DNA of 64,000 bases, from positions 5,774,501-5,838,500 of the forward strand of contig NC_132977.1 in the NCBI RefSeq assembly GCF_047496725.1, read 5' to 3'. A program made the translations under genes and the position numbers. This stretch comes from Anoplolepis gracilipes (lineage: Eukaryota > Arthropoda > Insecta > Hymenoptera > Formicidae). Positions within the stretch are counted from its first letter, which is position 1, and every line of letters begins with the position of its first letter. Under the pieces are notes generated by a model. It searched no databases. It was not told the origin of the DNA and saw only the letters and a program-made list of their open reading frames with translations. Below are positions 1-11,828 of the stretch, piece after piece.

Positions 1-1384
1 AAATAAACTCCGCCATATACTTGTTTAGAATAATGAGAGAGATAATGATCAGCGTCTCATTTATTATGGCTGTTGATTACGAGTAAATTATGCGTAGGTA
101 ATAGCCTCGCGCGGAGACAACATAATTGCCGTGGCGAATCCTGCATTAATGGAATGCAGTCATCCTGTAAAAGAGGAGCCCGCGGATGAGAAATCCACTC
201 TGTGATATTACTTAGCATTATTTACTGCCGCACTCAACGTCACGATGGCTGGACCTGCTCATTACAGTTATCACGATCATCAATTGCGTCGATATATGTA
301 TTTGTATTTCATATGTTATCAAATAACGATAGCATTCATAATGATTGCTGAAATTTATTCGCTAGGATTTTCACACTATGTGATCGCGATCTCTTCCTTA
401 CGTTTGTTTGAATGATGTGAAAAATGTTTATAATACTGCCTCTCTGTTATCTGATTTTAGCGAAATATAAATACACGATGTTGTATAGATTACGAGTGTT
501 TATAGAAAGAAAGAGTGAGAGAGAAAAGGCGATAGAAAATAAAAATATACTGTTTAAATCAAAAGATTGACTGAAGTATGTAGTATTATAAAATGTATAT
601 TCATAAGACTCTAAATATGTAAATATATATATATCTATAAAAATCTTTTTATGCATCTCTTGTATGTATATATTATGTGTGCATAGTTTTATTTAAAATA
701 TTTTAATCAAAGCTGTATCAATTTATGTTACATATCTATATTATATTCTTACATCTCTGTGTATATACAGATTATTCGATTGTAGCTCTCGCCTTTTATT
801 TACAGATCATTTTAATTTGAGAATAATCTTTTATCTCTATATAATATTTCCTGTTCAAATTTCTGTCTAGATGGAATGTGACAATATATTCAGAACCAAT
901 TTTAATTTTTTACCATGCATTTGTTATTTTCAAAAAGCAGAGTATATATATATATATATTAAAGATTTTAAAATTTATGTTAATTATTTTGTGTTACATA
1001 ATACAATTACATTATATTATATTTTTGTAAAAAAATTTTCATAAATTATAATTTTTTATAAAATTAATAAAAATAGGCGAATTATGTATACACACTTGTT
1101 TATCAGTCTTGTCAAAAAATGTAAAAATAAGGATAGACGATAAATAATATTCATATTAAAAATAAATATCAGTTTTAAATATTCAAGAGAAAAACGTATC
1201 GTAGAATTGGTCATGGTAACGTTAATTTTGGTTTTTTTTTTTTTTTTTTAGATAGGCTAAAAGAAAATATTTTTTGAAAAATAAAATTAGCGCATATCTT
1301 TCAATAGCTGACAACTGACGGTTCAAGCTAGTTATGCATTATATCCTCATGCGAAACGTAGCTGTGCGCAGTGCACATACTATC

Positions 1385-1410
1385 TGCGCCTGCGCATGTT
1401 ACCACGTGGT
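1385..1410. promoter_or_regulatory. Candidate promoter motifs (NRF1-like box and E-box)
   Basis: An alternating purine-pyrimidine GC box (TGCGCCTGCGCA) is followed after six bases by a palindromic CACGTG E-box, inside the only clearly GC-richer patch within 2.5 kb upstream of the zinc-finger gene. NRF1/Ewg-type and bHLH sites of this form are typical of housekeeping promoters. No transcription start was located, so the assignment is an inference from position and motif. Confidence 0.3.
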
Positions 1411-1601
1411 CTACCCATTATAGAGTGCGTTCAGAAATTCTATCTGTGGAGTAAGGTTTAATTGACCAATCAGGACAAAGAAATCCTTTTTCATAGAATT
1501 TCCTCTATTTTACTCTATGAATAGGATTTTTGAACATAATAATTCGCTTGTGTAGATGTATGTATGTGTATAACCATGTATTCATACCAATACATAAATC
1601 G

Positions 1602-1680
1602 TTATAAGTTAGATCATCTTAAGTAAGATCTTAAAATGACATTCGGCTATCTGATTGACTACGTAATCCTTATTGAATAC
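1602..1680. repeat. Diverged copy or half-copy of a small TIR element (family with 11717 and 31804)
   Basis: The block TTA..AGATCATCTTAAGTAA followed by a CATTCGGCTAT box matches the left ends of the two short inverted-repeat elements at 11717 and 31804. A matching inverted right end is not clear here, so this may be a truncated copy. Confidence 0.4.
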
Positions 1681-2781
1681 CGGCCATTAAGTATTGTTTA
1701 TTTATCTTCCAATCACGATAAGGAAATTGGACTTTACTTACCTTATCCAATCAGTTTCAGTTTGTAGAAGTGTTTTGAAGCAGCGTTCATAGAGTTTTCT
1801 GGAAAACATCAGGACCATTGCTATTTAGCATTTAGTGCAATTTATGGCTTCGTATTTCCCTTGTTACAGATCTTATTGTTAGCTTTGCCTGATGAAAAGT
1901 TTCGTCTATAAATTTTATCTAGTATTCACTCTCTCTGAAAAAAAAGACAAAAAAGAACCGCGCATTTTCAACAGCGATTACGAATGAATCATAAATCACG
2001 TGATCGGGCGAGAATAAACAACGAATGAGAAACGAAAGGCAGGAACAATAAACACATTTGTGGCTTTATAGAGTTCGTTGCCGACCGTGAAACGAATAAA
2101 TTCGAACTATTTACGGAGTCAAGTCAATAACGTCGTATCGTGACGTGAGATAAAATAAAACCAGGTATATTCTCATCAATTCTTACAAACGATTACAAAT
2201 GGAAAAATGTCGCAACTGAAGGATAGTTAAATAAAGCGTTTTAGTAACGTGAATTTTTGATGTAACACATTGTACCCTAACCTGTACAGAAAGAATTTCA
2301 ACATAGCTCCAGATTGAAGCATTAGCTCTTAAAAGTGACATTTGTATCGATTATATTTATTTTGTCAATGTAAGTATGTGATACAAAGCAATTTATTAGA
2401 AAACATAGCAAACCGTTTACAATGAGATTACAGGACATTTTTGTGTTATAGAGATAAAAAATATTCGGGAAAGATATTGTGTCACAGCTAATTGAATACT
2501 AAACTATAATATTTTAGACAAATGAATAAGTAAATTGATGAAAATGATGATTAATAATGACCAACTTACTTTCTTTTTTACCTCTTTTTCATTCAATATT
2601 TAATTATCTTATTTTAAGAATAGAGAAAGTTTTATTGTAATTTTTTTATAAAAAAGACAAATCTTATTTTAACAACATACATTGTAATATGTATTTGATG
2701 TACTTTTGCAAGCAAATTTTCTTTTAGTAATGAATTTTTCAAGTTTTTTCCTTTTAAAAATATTTTTAATTTAATATTTTT

Positions 2782-2928
2782 ATATTATTATTAAATTGTG
2801 TTTATGGCAAAGTAAATTACTTTAGTTATATCGATATAAGTGCTATAAAAACATATAAACATCCAAAGTCAAACATTGAAATAACTAAAGTAATTTATTT
2901 TGACATAAACACAATTTAATAATAATAT
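2782..2928. repeat. Foldback element, 48-bp inverted arms
   Basis: Positions 2782-2829 and 2881-2928 are inverted copies of one another with two mismatches, around a 51-nt loop. Weaker complementarity extends about 20 bases further out on both sides. No coding potential is present. It looks like a short MITE or foldback remnant lying about 1.1 kb upstream of the zinc-finger start codon. Confidence 0.7.
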
Positions 2929-4054
2929 CAAAAAATAATAAAATAAAAATATCAGATAAGAAAAAGATTCTGCATATTTAGCGAAAGGATAAATTTTGTT
3001 TTATTAAAACATTGATACTAAAAGATATAAATTGATATTTTTAGAGTACAACAATAAACTTTTGCTACACATTACATTTTATAACATCTTTATTACATAT
3101 GATATATTTATATATACATCTTTATTGATATAATATTTTTTATAATATTTTTCTTTGATTAAAAAGGCATAGGTAGCTGCCCTATTTTGATGAAATAAGT
3201 TTTGCGAGCATTACATATATATGTATGACCAAATTATGAGAGCCGAAGAAAGAAAATTAATTAAATGATATTTATAAGCACTAAAAGCATATGAGTGTTT
3301 AAAACTTAGTCATTATAAAAATATCATGACTAATGGTTTTTAGGTTAGTTTTAGTTTCAATTTTTTCAAAATAGAGAATATCTGTATAAATAACTTTTCA
3401 TTTTTAAAGATAATTTTATTTATTTCTGTATATATATTATTTAATTAAAATGGATATTGTATTATATTATAGTTGAATAATGAAAAATTAAGATTAAAAA
3501 TAAAAATCAAGATTAATATATAGAAAATTATAAAAATAGAAAAAAATTTTTCTCAAAGTTTTGATGAAAAAGAAATAAGAACTAAAAATTTATTTTTGTA
3601 ATAATATCTGTTTAGGATGTAAAAACAAATCACTACATACATAATCAAATAACTCTGCAAGCTGTAATAAAATACTCTATTATTTCTTTTATTTTATTAA
3701 TATCGTTTCTTCAAGCATTTATGCTTTGATAAATAAGAACAAAAGCATGTACTCCATTTTATTTATGTTTTATTGTTTCTACAATAGATATGATAAATTC
3801 TTCTAAGCATATAAGAATTATATGTATAATGAATCTATCTTATTATTTTTTAGCTTGTTTATTAAATGTTTTTAAAATTATTCAGATTTTTTTCTTGTGT
3901 GTTCAATATATATTGAGTTTATGTGAGCAGCAATAAATGTAATGTTCTATATCTATTTATTAACGATGATTATACAACATAGATTATATAACATGTGTTA
4001 ATTAAAAGAATTATAATTTGTTTATATATTAAAACTATGTTAAATATGTTACAG

Positions 4055-7000
4055 ATGGATAGCTCTGACGAAGAATTATTTAATGCACCGAGTTGCAATA
4101 AGTCAAAAATAAATACAAGTTTAAATTTAGCAAAGCAGACAAATGATTTAGTGCAAGATTCAATTAAAGAGAAAGATTGTGTCATCAAAGATATTTCAGT
4201 AAAAATTACACGATTACCAAATGGGAAGAAAAAGAATAACACAGCAAATACAAACTTAAATAAAAGTAAAAGAAAACGAAGTATGTGGAAATATGGAAGT
4301 TATAAAAAGAGTTCTAAAAAGAAAAAATCTAAAAAATTTGTGACTCAGCAAAAACTAGAAAAAGAGAAATCTCCTACTAAAGTTATGGAATCATTAGAAA
4401 ATAAGATAAATGATAATATATATGTTTGTTTGAATAAATCGTCACAAAATATAGAAAAGTCATATGTAGCTACTCAGCAAGATGTACAAGATGGCCAAAA
4501 TACACAAGAAAATGTTAAAAATTTTACTTTATCAACAAATAAAATCCAGAATGAAGAAAATTTGTGTGCTGATAATACACTTATATGTGCACGTATTTTA
4601 CCATATGACTTTTATCAGAAGAGGAATGCAACATCATCTAACAATACTACTGGTGCAGTTCCATGTTATGATATTGCAACTTCATCATCATCATCAGATA
4701 ATAAGACTACAAAGCAGAATTCAAGTACTGATAAGATTTATGTGCCCAAATACACTTTGTCAAGAAAAGAAAGATCAATGAAAATACTAGTTAATGAAAG
4801 GTTGAGACGCCTGTCCAAAAAACTTGCTATAGAAACGCTAAATAATGAGTGGAAGTCTAAAAGAAAAAGGTCTCCATCTACATTGTTTGAGTCTAGAAAG
4901 AGAAAACATTGTCAAATAATATTGTCAGATGAATCTAGTGATGACGAAGATGCAATTCAAAGAAAAAGAATTAGTAGTATAGAAATGATTGGATATGATA
5001 ATCGAAACAAATCTCACTCGTTTTACAAAAATATAGATCAAGAAAAATCACAATCAAATATACAGATAAGTCATGAGGTGCATATTAATTTAACAAGATT
5101 GGAAGAAATGGATGACGTGGATGTCATTAAATGGCGAGTAAGCAAAATAAAGAATGCTTTTGAAGAAATTATTGAATCTAAATCAGTAGAACAACAATTG
5201 GACAAACAAAAGCAAGTAACATTAGGACAAAGAAACGAAGTCATTTCGTCAAACGGATCCAATTTGTCAGAAACACAAGATATCCATAAGGATTTGTTGC
5301 AATTATCAACAGTGTCTAATACTTATGTCAATAAACACCATCCAACGAGGTTAAATGATTCATTGGATATGATAAAGTTAAAAAAGAAATACAAACTATT
5401 CAAAAAACCTAGAGTTTTAATAATAAAATTGGAATCTATAATTAACTCTCCCAAAAATGGTAAATATTCGGCAATCGAGATTGATTATCTAACAAAGAGA
5501 TATATAAACTTTGTAATAAGCTGTACTTCATCTAAGCTTTGTAATTCGTTATTGTATGGTCTTGCAAGTTTACAAAGAAAAAGCATAACAGATCAACAGG
5601 TGAACGTTACTCGCACGAAAGAAGATAAGACAGAATACAATTTGTCTGGCAGACATTGTGTGAACAAAAAATTCAAACAATCGGATATAAATGAAAGTTC
5701 AACAAAAGGTATAACTTCTAAATTTTGTTTTGATATATACAATCTATTTTTCTTTAATTGTAAAATATTAATTTAGTGACTCGTCTAATATTATCTGAAA
5801 TCTATTTTTATAAAACTTCTCAATATTTTATGTAATGTTATTGAGAAGATTAGAATATAAAAAATCTAATTTATTATTATATCAGTCTTTCGAAATCTCA
5901 TATAATTCCCTATTAAGAGAAATTCTTTCTTTAAACTACTACATAAATATATATTTTGGATATTTCAAATTAAATTAATTATTGTAGACTATTTCTTATT
6001 ATTGTCTTTTAAATAATAGATTTTTTAGCCAATTTTGAAGCAATATTTTCTTAAAAATTTTGAAATAATTTTCTAATTTGAAATATATAATTTGATATAA
6101 TTTTATAATTTAAAATAAAAATAATAAAAATATTTAAAATAAATTTTCTAATTACAAGAAATTGAAAATAAAAAACTTTTTCAAAACTAAACTTCAGAGA
6201 AACAGAAAAATAATCAATAGTTTTATGCAATAGTATTAAGCGATAATATTGGTTGTATTAATATTGTTCGTTTGTAATCTTGTTGATTTTAAAAATTGTT
6301 TTCATTGATATGTTATTTATCTAATTAATCTAATTAATATTTATTTTAAAGTTTTTTATTTTCAATTTCTTGTAATTAGAAAATTTATTTTAAATATTTT
6401 TATTATTTTTATTTTAAATTATAAAATTATATCAAATTAATCTAATTAATATTTACTTAATATTTCTTAATGTTTGCAGATGATCAAACTGAGCAGGAAA
6501 GTAGTAATAACAAGAATGCTTTTTTTAAGTTTGCGGCCATCTCTAGCCACCAAAGTCAGCATAAAAATTTATCACCAAAAATGAGAAACCAAAACAGTAA
6601 TTCACCACAGAGAACGCTACTAGAAATATGGCGAAATGCATTTTGTACACAGACATCCGTAATGAAACCGCAAATACCAAGTATCGAGCAATCTGCTTCT
6701 GCACAGTCAACGTCAACAGAAACAGTTTCCATTTTGCGAAACTCACTAGAGAAATCGGCAAACACGGAATGTAAGAGTTCAGTTTCGAGTTCTTTGGCTT
6801 CCACATCTACCACAAAAAATAACACACCAGTAAAATCACCTGAAAAACATGTTTCGCCCAAGAAGCAGGAGTCAGCGCAATCGCCAAAATGTAACAAGAC
6901 ATCATCCTTGAATTCAAGCAAGGTTTGTGAACAAATATCATTAAAATCATTTGAGAAACCGAGCAATTTTCAATCGTCAATCAATGATAAAACACCTGTA

Positions 7001-10000
7001 AAGATGTCGAAGATGACCTCAGAAGAACGCATTAATAATCAATCATCGAGCAAAAATACATTTACATGTATTACAACGTGTAATATGTCATTCGAGAATG
7101 TCCGACTACTAGTAAAACACCAAAGTTTCTGTAATAAAGTTACGAGTCTTTTGCGTGGCAATGCATCGAGACACAAAGAACACATAAAAAATGAGAAAAT
7201 AATAGATGAAGTTTGTCAAAACAAAAATAAATATTCAAAATTATCGACGTCGCAACAAAATTCTATTAATAAAGAAAGTAACTTTCATAAATCTGATCGA
7301 ACTCTCAATAATACTGATAAAGAACAGATTTCATCCTCATCCTTATCGCTACCAAGTGACAGAGAAATGCAGAGCAAGAATATAATGACGCCGCAAACGA
7401 AAACTAAAACCAAACCGATTGTAAAGTCAAACTTTGAGTTGAATCTGAGATCGCGAAGCGGAATGAAAATTAAGTATCAAAGCTTCCCTAGTGTAAACAA
7501 GGATAAAGGAAAGCAATGCAAAGTTTGTTTACGGTTTTTTAATACTTATTTACAGCTATTCGATCATATGTTTAAACATGCGAATCACACTATCAAGAAT
7601 GCATATCTATCAAACAAAAATAATAGTAGTTCCATGCGTCAAAATACTAATAAAAACAGTCGAGTTTCGGATACTTTAATAGGAGTAGAAGCAGTTACTA
7701 AAAACGCAAACGAATCGAACACGGATCCAAATCTCGCTTTGCAAGTGTTGCAGCGCGATGCAGCTAAGGAGACAGACAAAACATCGAATTTATTACAAGC
7801 AGAGACAGAGCAAAATTCAGAAAAAGAACAGTCGATGCCTGCAGTTAATGATGGTGAACATGAACCAGATAGGCTTCGATACGTGGAGAGAGAAAAAGAG
7901 TGTGTTATTGCACCGTCTATGTCAATCTGCCAGTGTCACAGGCCGAAGACAGTCGATAAGAATCACAACAAAATTCAGATTGAGATAGTAGCATTTTGCC
8001 AAACTTGCAAGGTGCTGTTTCGACGCCATGAGTGCTTTAAGACACATTATCAGCAAGCCACTGATGCATCTAATGCTCGTCATCTAGCCAGGAAACGACA
8101 ACACAACAGAATGCCCAAGTTGTTGTGTGTCACCTGTCAAAAAGCGTTGAACTCTATCCCGGATTTGCAGACACATCTGACGATGCATACTCAACTTAAT
8201 CGCAATAACTCAGAAGTGACTTTCCTCTGCAACATATGTAAAGTAATCTTTTATGCGCAAGGACCTCTGTTCAACAACCATTTCAGTAATCATATAAAGC
8301 ACCCATTGTTTTTGGCCAGTCGTTTGACTTTTCCTCCTAACTCCTACATCGGTATAAAACTCATTGAGTCAGCTATGGACAACAACGAAAAACAAATGGA
8401 AGTTTATATACAGGTAGCCGAATACAAGTGCCGAGAATGCAGTGCGCCTTTCACTTCGGAAGAGAATCTGCAGTTGCACGAAGCGCTCTGTCGAGATAAG
8501 GTTGCCGTCGCTGCCAACGATAATGGATCCGATGGCCGAAACGCGAGCTCGGCCACGTCCGAAAAGATGCCGATTTGGCTGATATGTGGATTTTGCGATA
8601 AGACATTTTACAAGAGGATGCACTTCGAGCTGCATTCGTTGGAGCACAAACAGAAACAGAATCTGCACTCGCATTACACCTGCGTAGATGTAACCCCCAT
8701 TACAAAGGTGTTCATTTGCAAAGTGTGTCTGAGCATGTGGAAATCTCTTAAATTTTTCGAAGAGCATTGGCAGACTCACAACATACTACAGGAAGATTAC
8801 ATATGCTCTCTCTGCCCGAATCATTACGACACTATTGATCTATTTCATGAACATGCAATTACGCACAGGAACAGTTCCGAAAAACAACATACGCCGATCT
8901 TATGCAAGGTGATTTATCGCGACAAGAAAGTGGAGACAAATTCGCAACAGACTGCTATAAACAATGATCTATCTAGCATAATCTTGAGTTCGTTGGATGG
9001 AAAAAAATCTTCTGAGATTATTGCGGATGATAACCAGATTCAGTTGAGGGCTACTGTACTACAAAATTTGGTTAAAAATAAACAATCCACAAGAGTCGAG
9101 ACGATGACAATATCGCAGGAGAACGACGCGAATGCCCAGACGCCACTCGCACAAGTCCCTTCGATCGATGTAAATCAAAATCGATCGAAATCAAAACAAG
9201 CGACAAAAAATAGAAATAATGAGAAAGATAAGAGTAGCAACGATAATTCGGAAAATCTCGATGATTCGGAAGACGAGGAACTGATAATAGTGGTATCGGA
9301 GAGCGAGAGTTCAATGTCGAGCGAAGTTAAAAAGACTAGGTCGAGGAAATCCAATGACGCATCTTCCATTAAACATAACGATACGCAAGAAGGCCCTACA
9401 AGGTTCAATCGTACCATGTTTGTCTCTGATGGGCAGAAACAATGTTCCAGCGATGCTTCTTCTTCAACCGCTGCTTCTGCAAAATCTTCCGATAATGTTA
9501 GCAAGACTTTGAATTCAAATGCCGCAGTTAGTTCGACAAAAGAGCTTGTGACACAGCTTGAAGCAAATGTTTCAGAAGATAATGAAATAACTGTCGAGCA
9601 TACGAATATTGTAGATTTATCGACGACGACACGACAAGCCGACAATGCGTGCAAGAATAGCGCAGATAGTGATTCGACGTCTTCAAAAGCGAAATCTCCA
9701 AGAAAAGAAGCCAAGGACATGTCGTTACCGCAGAACGCTATGAGTTCTATACCCAAGTCTTTTCTACGTGTAAAGTCCTTGGCTGAACTGACCGACGGTG
9801 CACCGCAGAGTTTTCTGTGCCATGTATGTGGTCTGTTATTCGATAGTTTGTATAAATTGACGAAGCACAAGATGGTACACACCACTCAGTACATGCAAAA
9901 TGCCAATGAAGCACATACGTCCGATAATGTGCAAATGTGGCAAGAGAAACCAGAGTTTAATTCTTCGATGCAGATTCAACATCATGCTCCTCATTCGATA

Positions 10001-10996
10001 ACGGGCAACGTATTTCCATCCGGCAACGTGCCTGCATCTGGCAACGTACTTCCATCCGGCAACGCGCCTCCATCCGGTAACGTGGCTTTATCTGGCAATG
10101 TATTTCCATCCAGCAACGCGCTTCCATCCGACAACACGTCTTTATCCGGTAATGTGTCTGCATCTGGCAACGCGCCTCCATCCAGCAATGTCTCTTCAAC
10201 CGGCTACGTGTTTCCATTTGGCAACATGCCTCCATCTGGCAGTGTAAATCCATTTCGCAGTGTGAATCCATCTGGCAGCGTAAATTCATCTAGCAACATA
10301 GCTTCATCTGGCAACGTGACAAATCGACCGGTCAATCTCGACAATTCCCGACAATATCAAGTGGTCGGTGTCGGTATAAAGCCATTGCACAAGGTCCCGT
10401 ATAACACGATAACGAACAAAGTGGCGAACACACAGGCACAGCAATATAATTCCGCGTGGCTCCAGACCTTCAATAATCCCATTGTCGCGTCGCAGCAGAT
10501 GATGCAACAGAAACCAATCTACCATCAAAACTTACCGGCTCAAATCGGTTATCCAGTAACCACAACGATTCAACCTGTCCACCAGAGCATCGGCACCGTG
10601 GCGATTAGACCGTTTGTACAAACTATTCAAACACCTAGGCCTCCACCACCACCGTATCCGCAGCAGCAGCAGCAACAACAACTACAACAGAAACAACAAC
10701 AACAAACACAACACACAAACGCCAGTAATGACGTGCGCAATTATGCAACCGTACTGTCCAAAGAAAGCGTGCCTTATCAATTGGCGTCGAACAACACGGT
10801 ATCGGCGAACTCGACTAACATAATGCTTCTGCACACGACGATGTTGCAGGTGTCGCAAAATCCGAACCGTTACATATGCTTATACTGTCCAGGTTTCGAG
10901 TGCAGTTCGGTGCAAGATTTCGAGTTACATGAACGTTCGTCAAAGCACGAGGCACGCAGTAATTATATCAGTACGTCTTACGTGCCTCGAACTTAA
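4055..10996 (+). CDS. Large C2H2 zinc-finger protein, two coding exons
   Basis: Exons 4055-5708 and 6480-10996 join in phase 1 (donor AAAAG|GTATAA, acceptor TTTGCAG) to encode about 2056 residues. ATG 4055 follows a splice acceptor, so the first residues are MDSSDEELFN; an ATG further upstream in the same frame lies in the preceding intron. Residues 1-550 are lysine/serine-rich and basic with acidic patches and no recognised domain. About ten C2H2-type fingers follow: one near residue 898, seven between about 1058 and 1350, one near 1665, and a last one (CLYC..H-x5-H) at about 2018 near the end. Between the last two lie a hexapeptide array, proline-rich sequence and a glutamine run. Two hydrophobic-acidic patches, IILSDESSDDED (exon 1) and EELIIVVSESESS (about residue 1490), resemble SUMO-interacting motifs. 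A nuclear DNA- or RNA-binding regulator is likely; I do not recognise a named orthologue. Confidence 0.88.
6089..6438. repeat. Perfect 91-bp inverted repeat inside the zinc-finger intron
   Basis: Positions 6089-6179 and 6348-6438 are exact reverse complements over 91 bases, separated by 168 nt. The right arm is bracketed by an exact 21-nt direct repeat (6323-6343 and 6435-6455). The whole structure lies within the 771-nt intron (5709-6479), its right flank ending about 25 nt before the splice acceptor. No ORF is present. The direct repeats make insertion of an inverted copy of nearby sequence more likely than an ordinary transposon. Confidence 0.9.
10003..10320 (+). repeat. In-frame 18-bp tandem array coding for S-G-N-V-x-P hexapeptides
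   Basis: Within the zinc-finger CDS about 17 imperfect 18-bp units encode repeats around P-S-G-N-V with variable sixth positions (for example PSGNVPASGNVLPSGN). Units have diverged mainly at the residues flanking Gly-Asn. Long open frames on the opposite strand here are by-products of the repeat period being a multiple of three. Confidence 0.9.
10648..10716 (+). repeat. CAG/CAA tract coding for a poly-glutamine run
   Basis: A proline run (PRPPPPPYP) is followed by about 18 glutamines interrupted by Leu, Lys and Thr, encoded by mixed CAG and CAA codons. It is part of the zinc-finger protein between the hexapeptide array and the last finger, and is the kind of low-complexity segment common in insect transcription factors. 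Confidence 0.85.
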
Positions 10997-11508
10997 AGCT
11001 TGATAATGATTCTTAAGAGATAATCGAATCGAAGGACAAACGAAACTAATCGAATAATTTGTTACTCGTCTGTCTATATGACAGTTCCGTTTAAAGATTT
11101 TCTTTATTATAAGTGATGTTTGCACGGGAACACTGACAATCGTTCTTTCCGACCGAAAATAAGTCCTGTTTTAACTGACAGCGTGTTTGAATCGCACGAT
11201 ACTCTGATGAGACTGACTGTAACTAATTATATAAGTTCAATTTTTTTCGAGTCATCTTTAATAATTAGATAAAAACAAACAATATATTGGTATTATGGTT
11301 ATTAGCATCTGTCAAATCTTTCTATCTTTCGATTCTTATAAACCCGTTTTTTTTTTTTTTTTTTCATTTATAATACTCGGAGTCTTGTCGATTTCTTCAC
11401 TTTTTTTTCTCTCCCTGCTAGAAAGCCTTTAATCTGCTTTAAATAGTATTTCTGAATTAAAGTCAAAACTATATTTGGACAATTGCTTCTTATATAACTC
11501 CATACACA

Positions 11509-11596
11509 CTCACACACACACACACACACACATATGTATGTGTGTGTGTTAAAACTTTTACACATTAATTTTTGTAATATTTAGTCAAATAATGTA

Positions 11597-11641
<45 letters not shown>
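11509..11641. repeat. CA/TG and TA microsatellites
   Basis: A (CA)n tract at 11509-11531 is followed by a short TG tract and then by about 45 nt of TA repeat at 11594-11641. Both lie in the 3' flank of the zinc-finger gene. Confidence 0.9.
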
Positions 11642-11644
<3 letters not shown>

Positions 11645-11716
11645 AACGTAAAGACCGCGATACATTCATTGCTCTTTTTTAATTATATCTCTTAAGCTGA
11701 TATTCATATTTTGTTC

Positions 11717-11828
11717 TTATATTTAAGATCGTCTCAAGTAAAGTCTTAAGGTTTCATTCGGCTATTTTATTTACTGCACGGAATCTTTCGATGATTTAAA
11801 ACTAGACTAAAATGATTTTAAATATAAG
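11717..11828. repeat. Short TIR element (about 112 bp), MITE-like
   Basis: The ends TTATATTTAAGATC.. and ..GATTTTAAATATAA are imperfect inverted repeats over about 35 bp, around a core that includes CATTCGGCTAT. The same termini occur at 31804-31929 and, as a left half, at 1602. No coding capacity. A clear target-site duplication was not seen. Confidence 0.6.

Larger units (their letters stand above)
1..4054. other. Upstream region of the zinc-finger gene, no firm gene
   Basis: No convincing coding region is seen. Base composition is mostly AT-rich, with somewhat GC-richer stretches near 100-260 and 1310-1430. The second contains a palindromic E-box (ACCACGTGGT at 1401-1410) and an NRF1-like box (TGCGCCTGCGCA at 1385-1396, one mismatch from the consensus), so it is a plausible promoter for the gene that starts at 4055. 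A splice acceptor immediately before the ATG (TGTTACAG ending at 4054) implies at least one untranslated 5' exon here; a GTAAGT at 2370 is one possible donor. Two repeat features in this stretch are listed separately. Confidence 0.4.

Noticed and set aside
245..415. 56-codon plus-strand frame starting ATGGCTGGACC in a GC-richer patch with a reasonable start context
   Set aside because: No recognisable domain, no splice or promoter support, and frames of this length occur by chance. Kept only as a note.
6556..9885. Several minus-strand frames of 80-236 codons opposite zinc-finger exon 2
   Set aside because: Composition mirrors the sense CDS, there are no family signatures, and the sense strand has clear C2H2 motifs.
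9957..10289. Long minus-strand frames (Met/Cys/Arg/Gln-rich and Leu/Pro/Asp-rich) opposite the zinc-finger gene
   Set aside because: They are antisense shadows of the 18-bp repeat array, open only because the period is a multiple of three.
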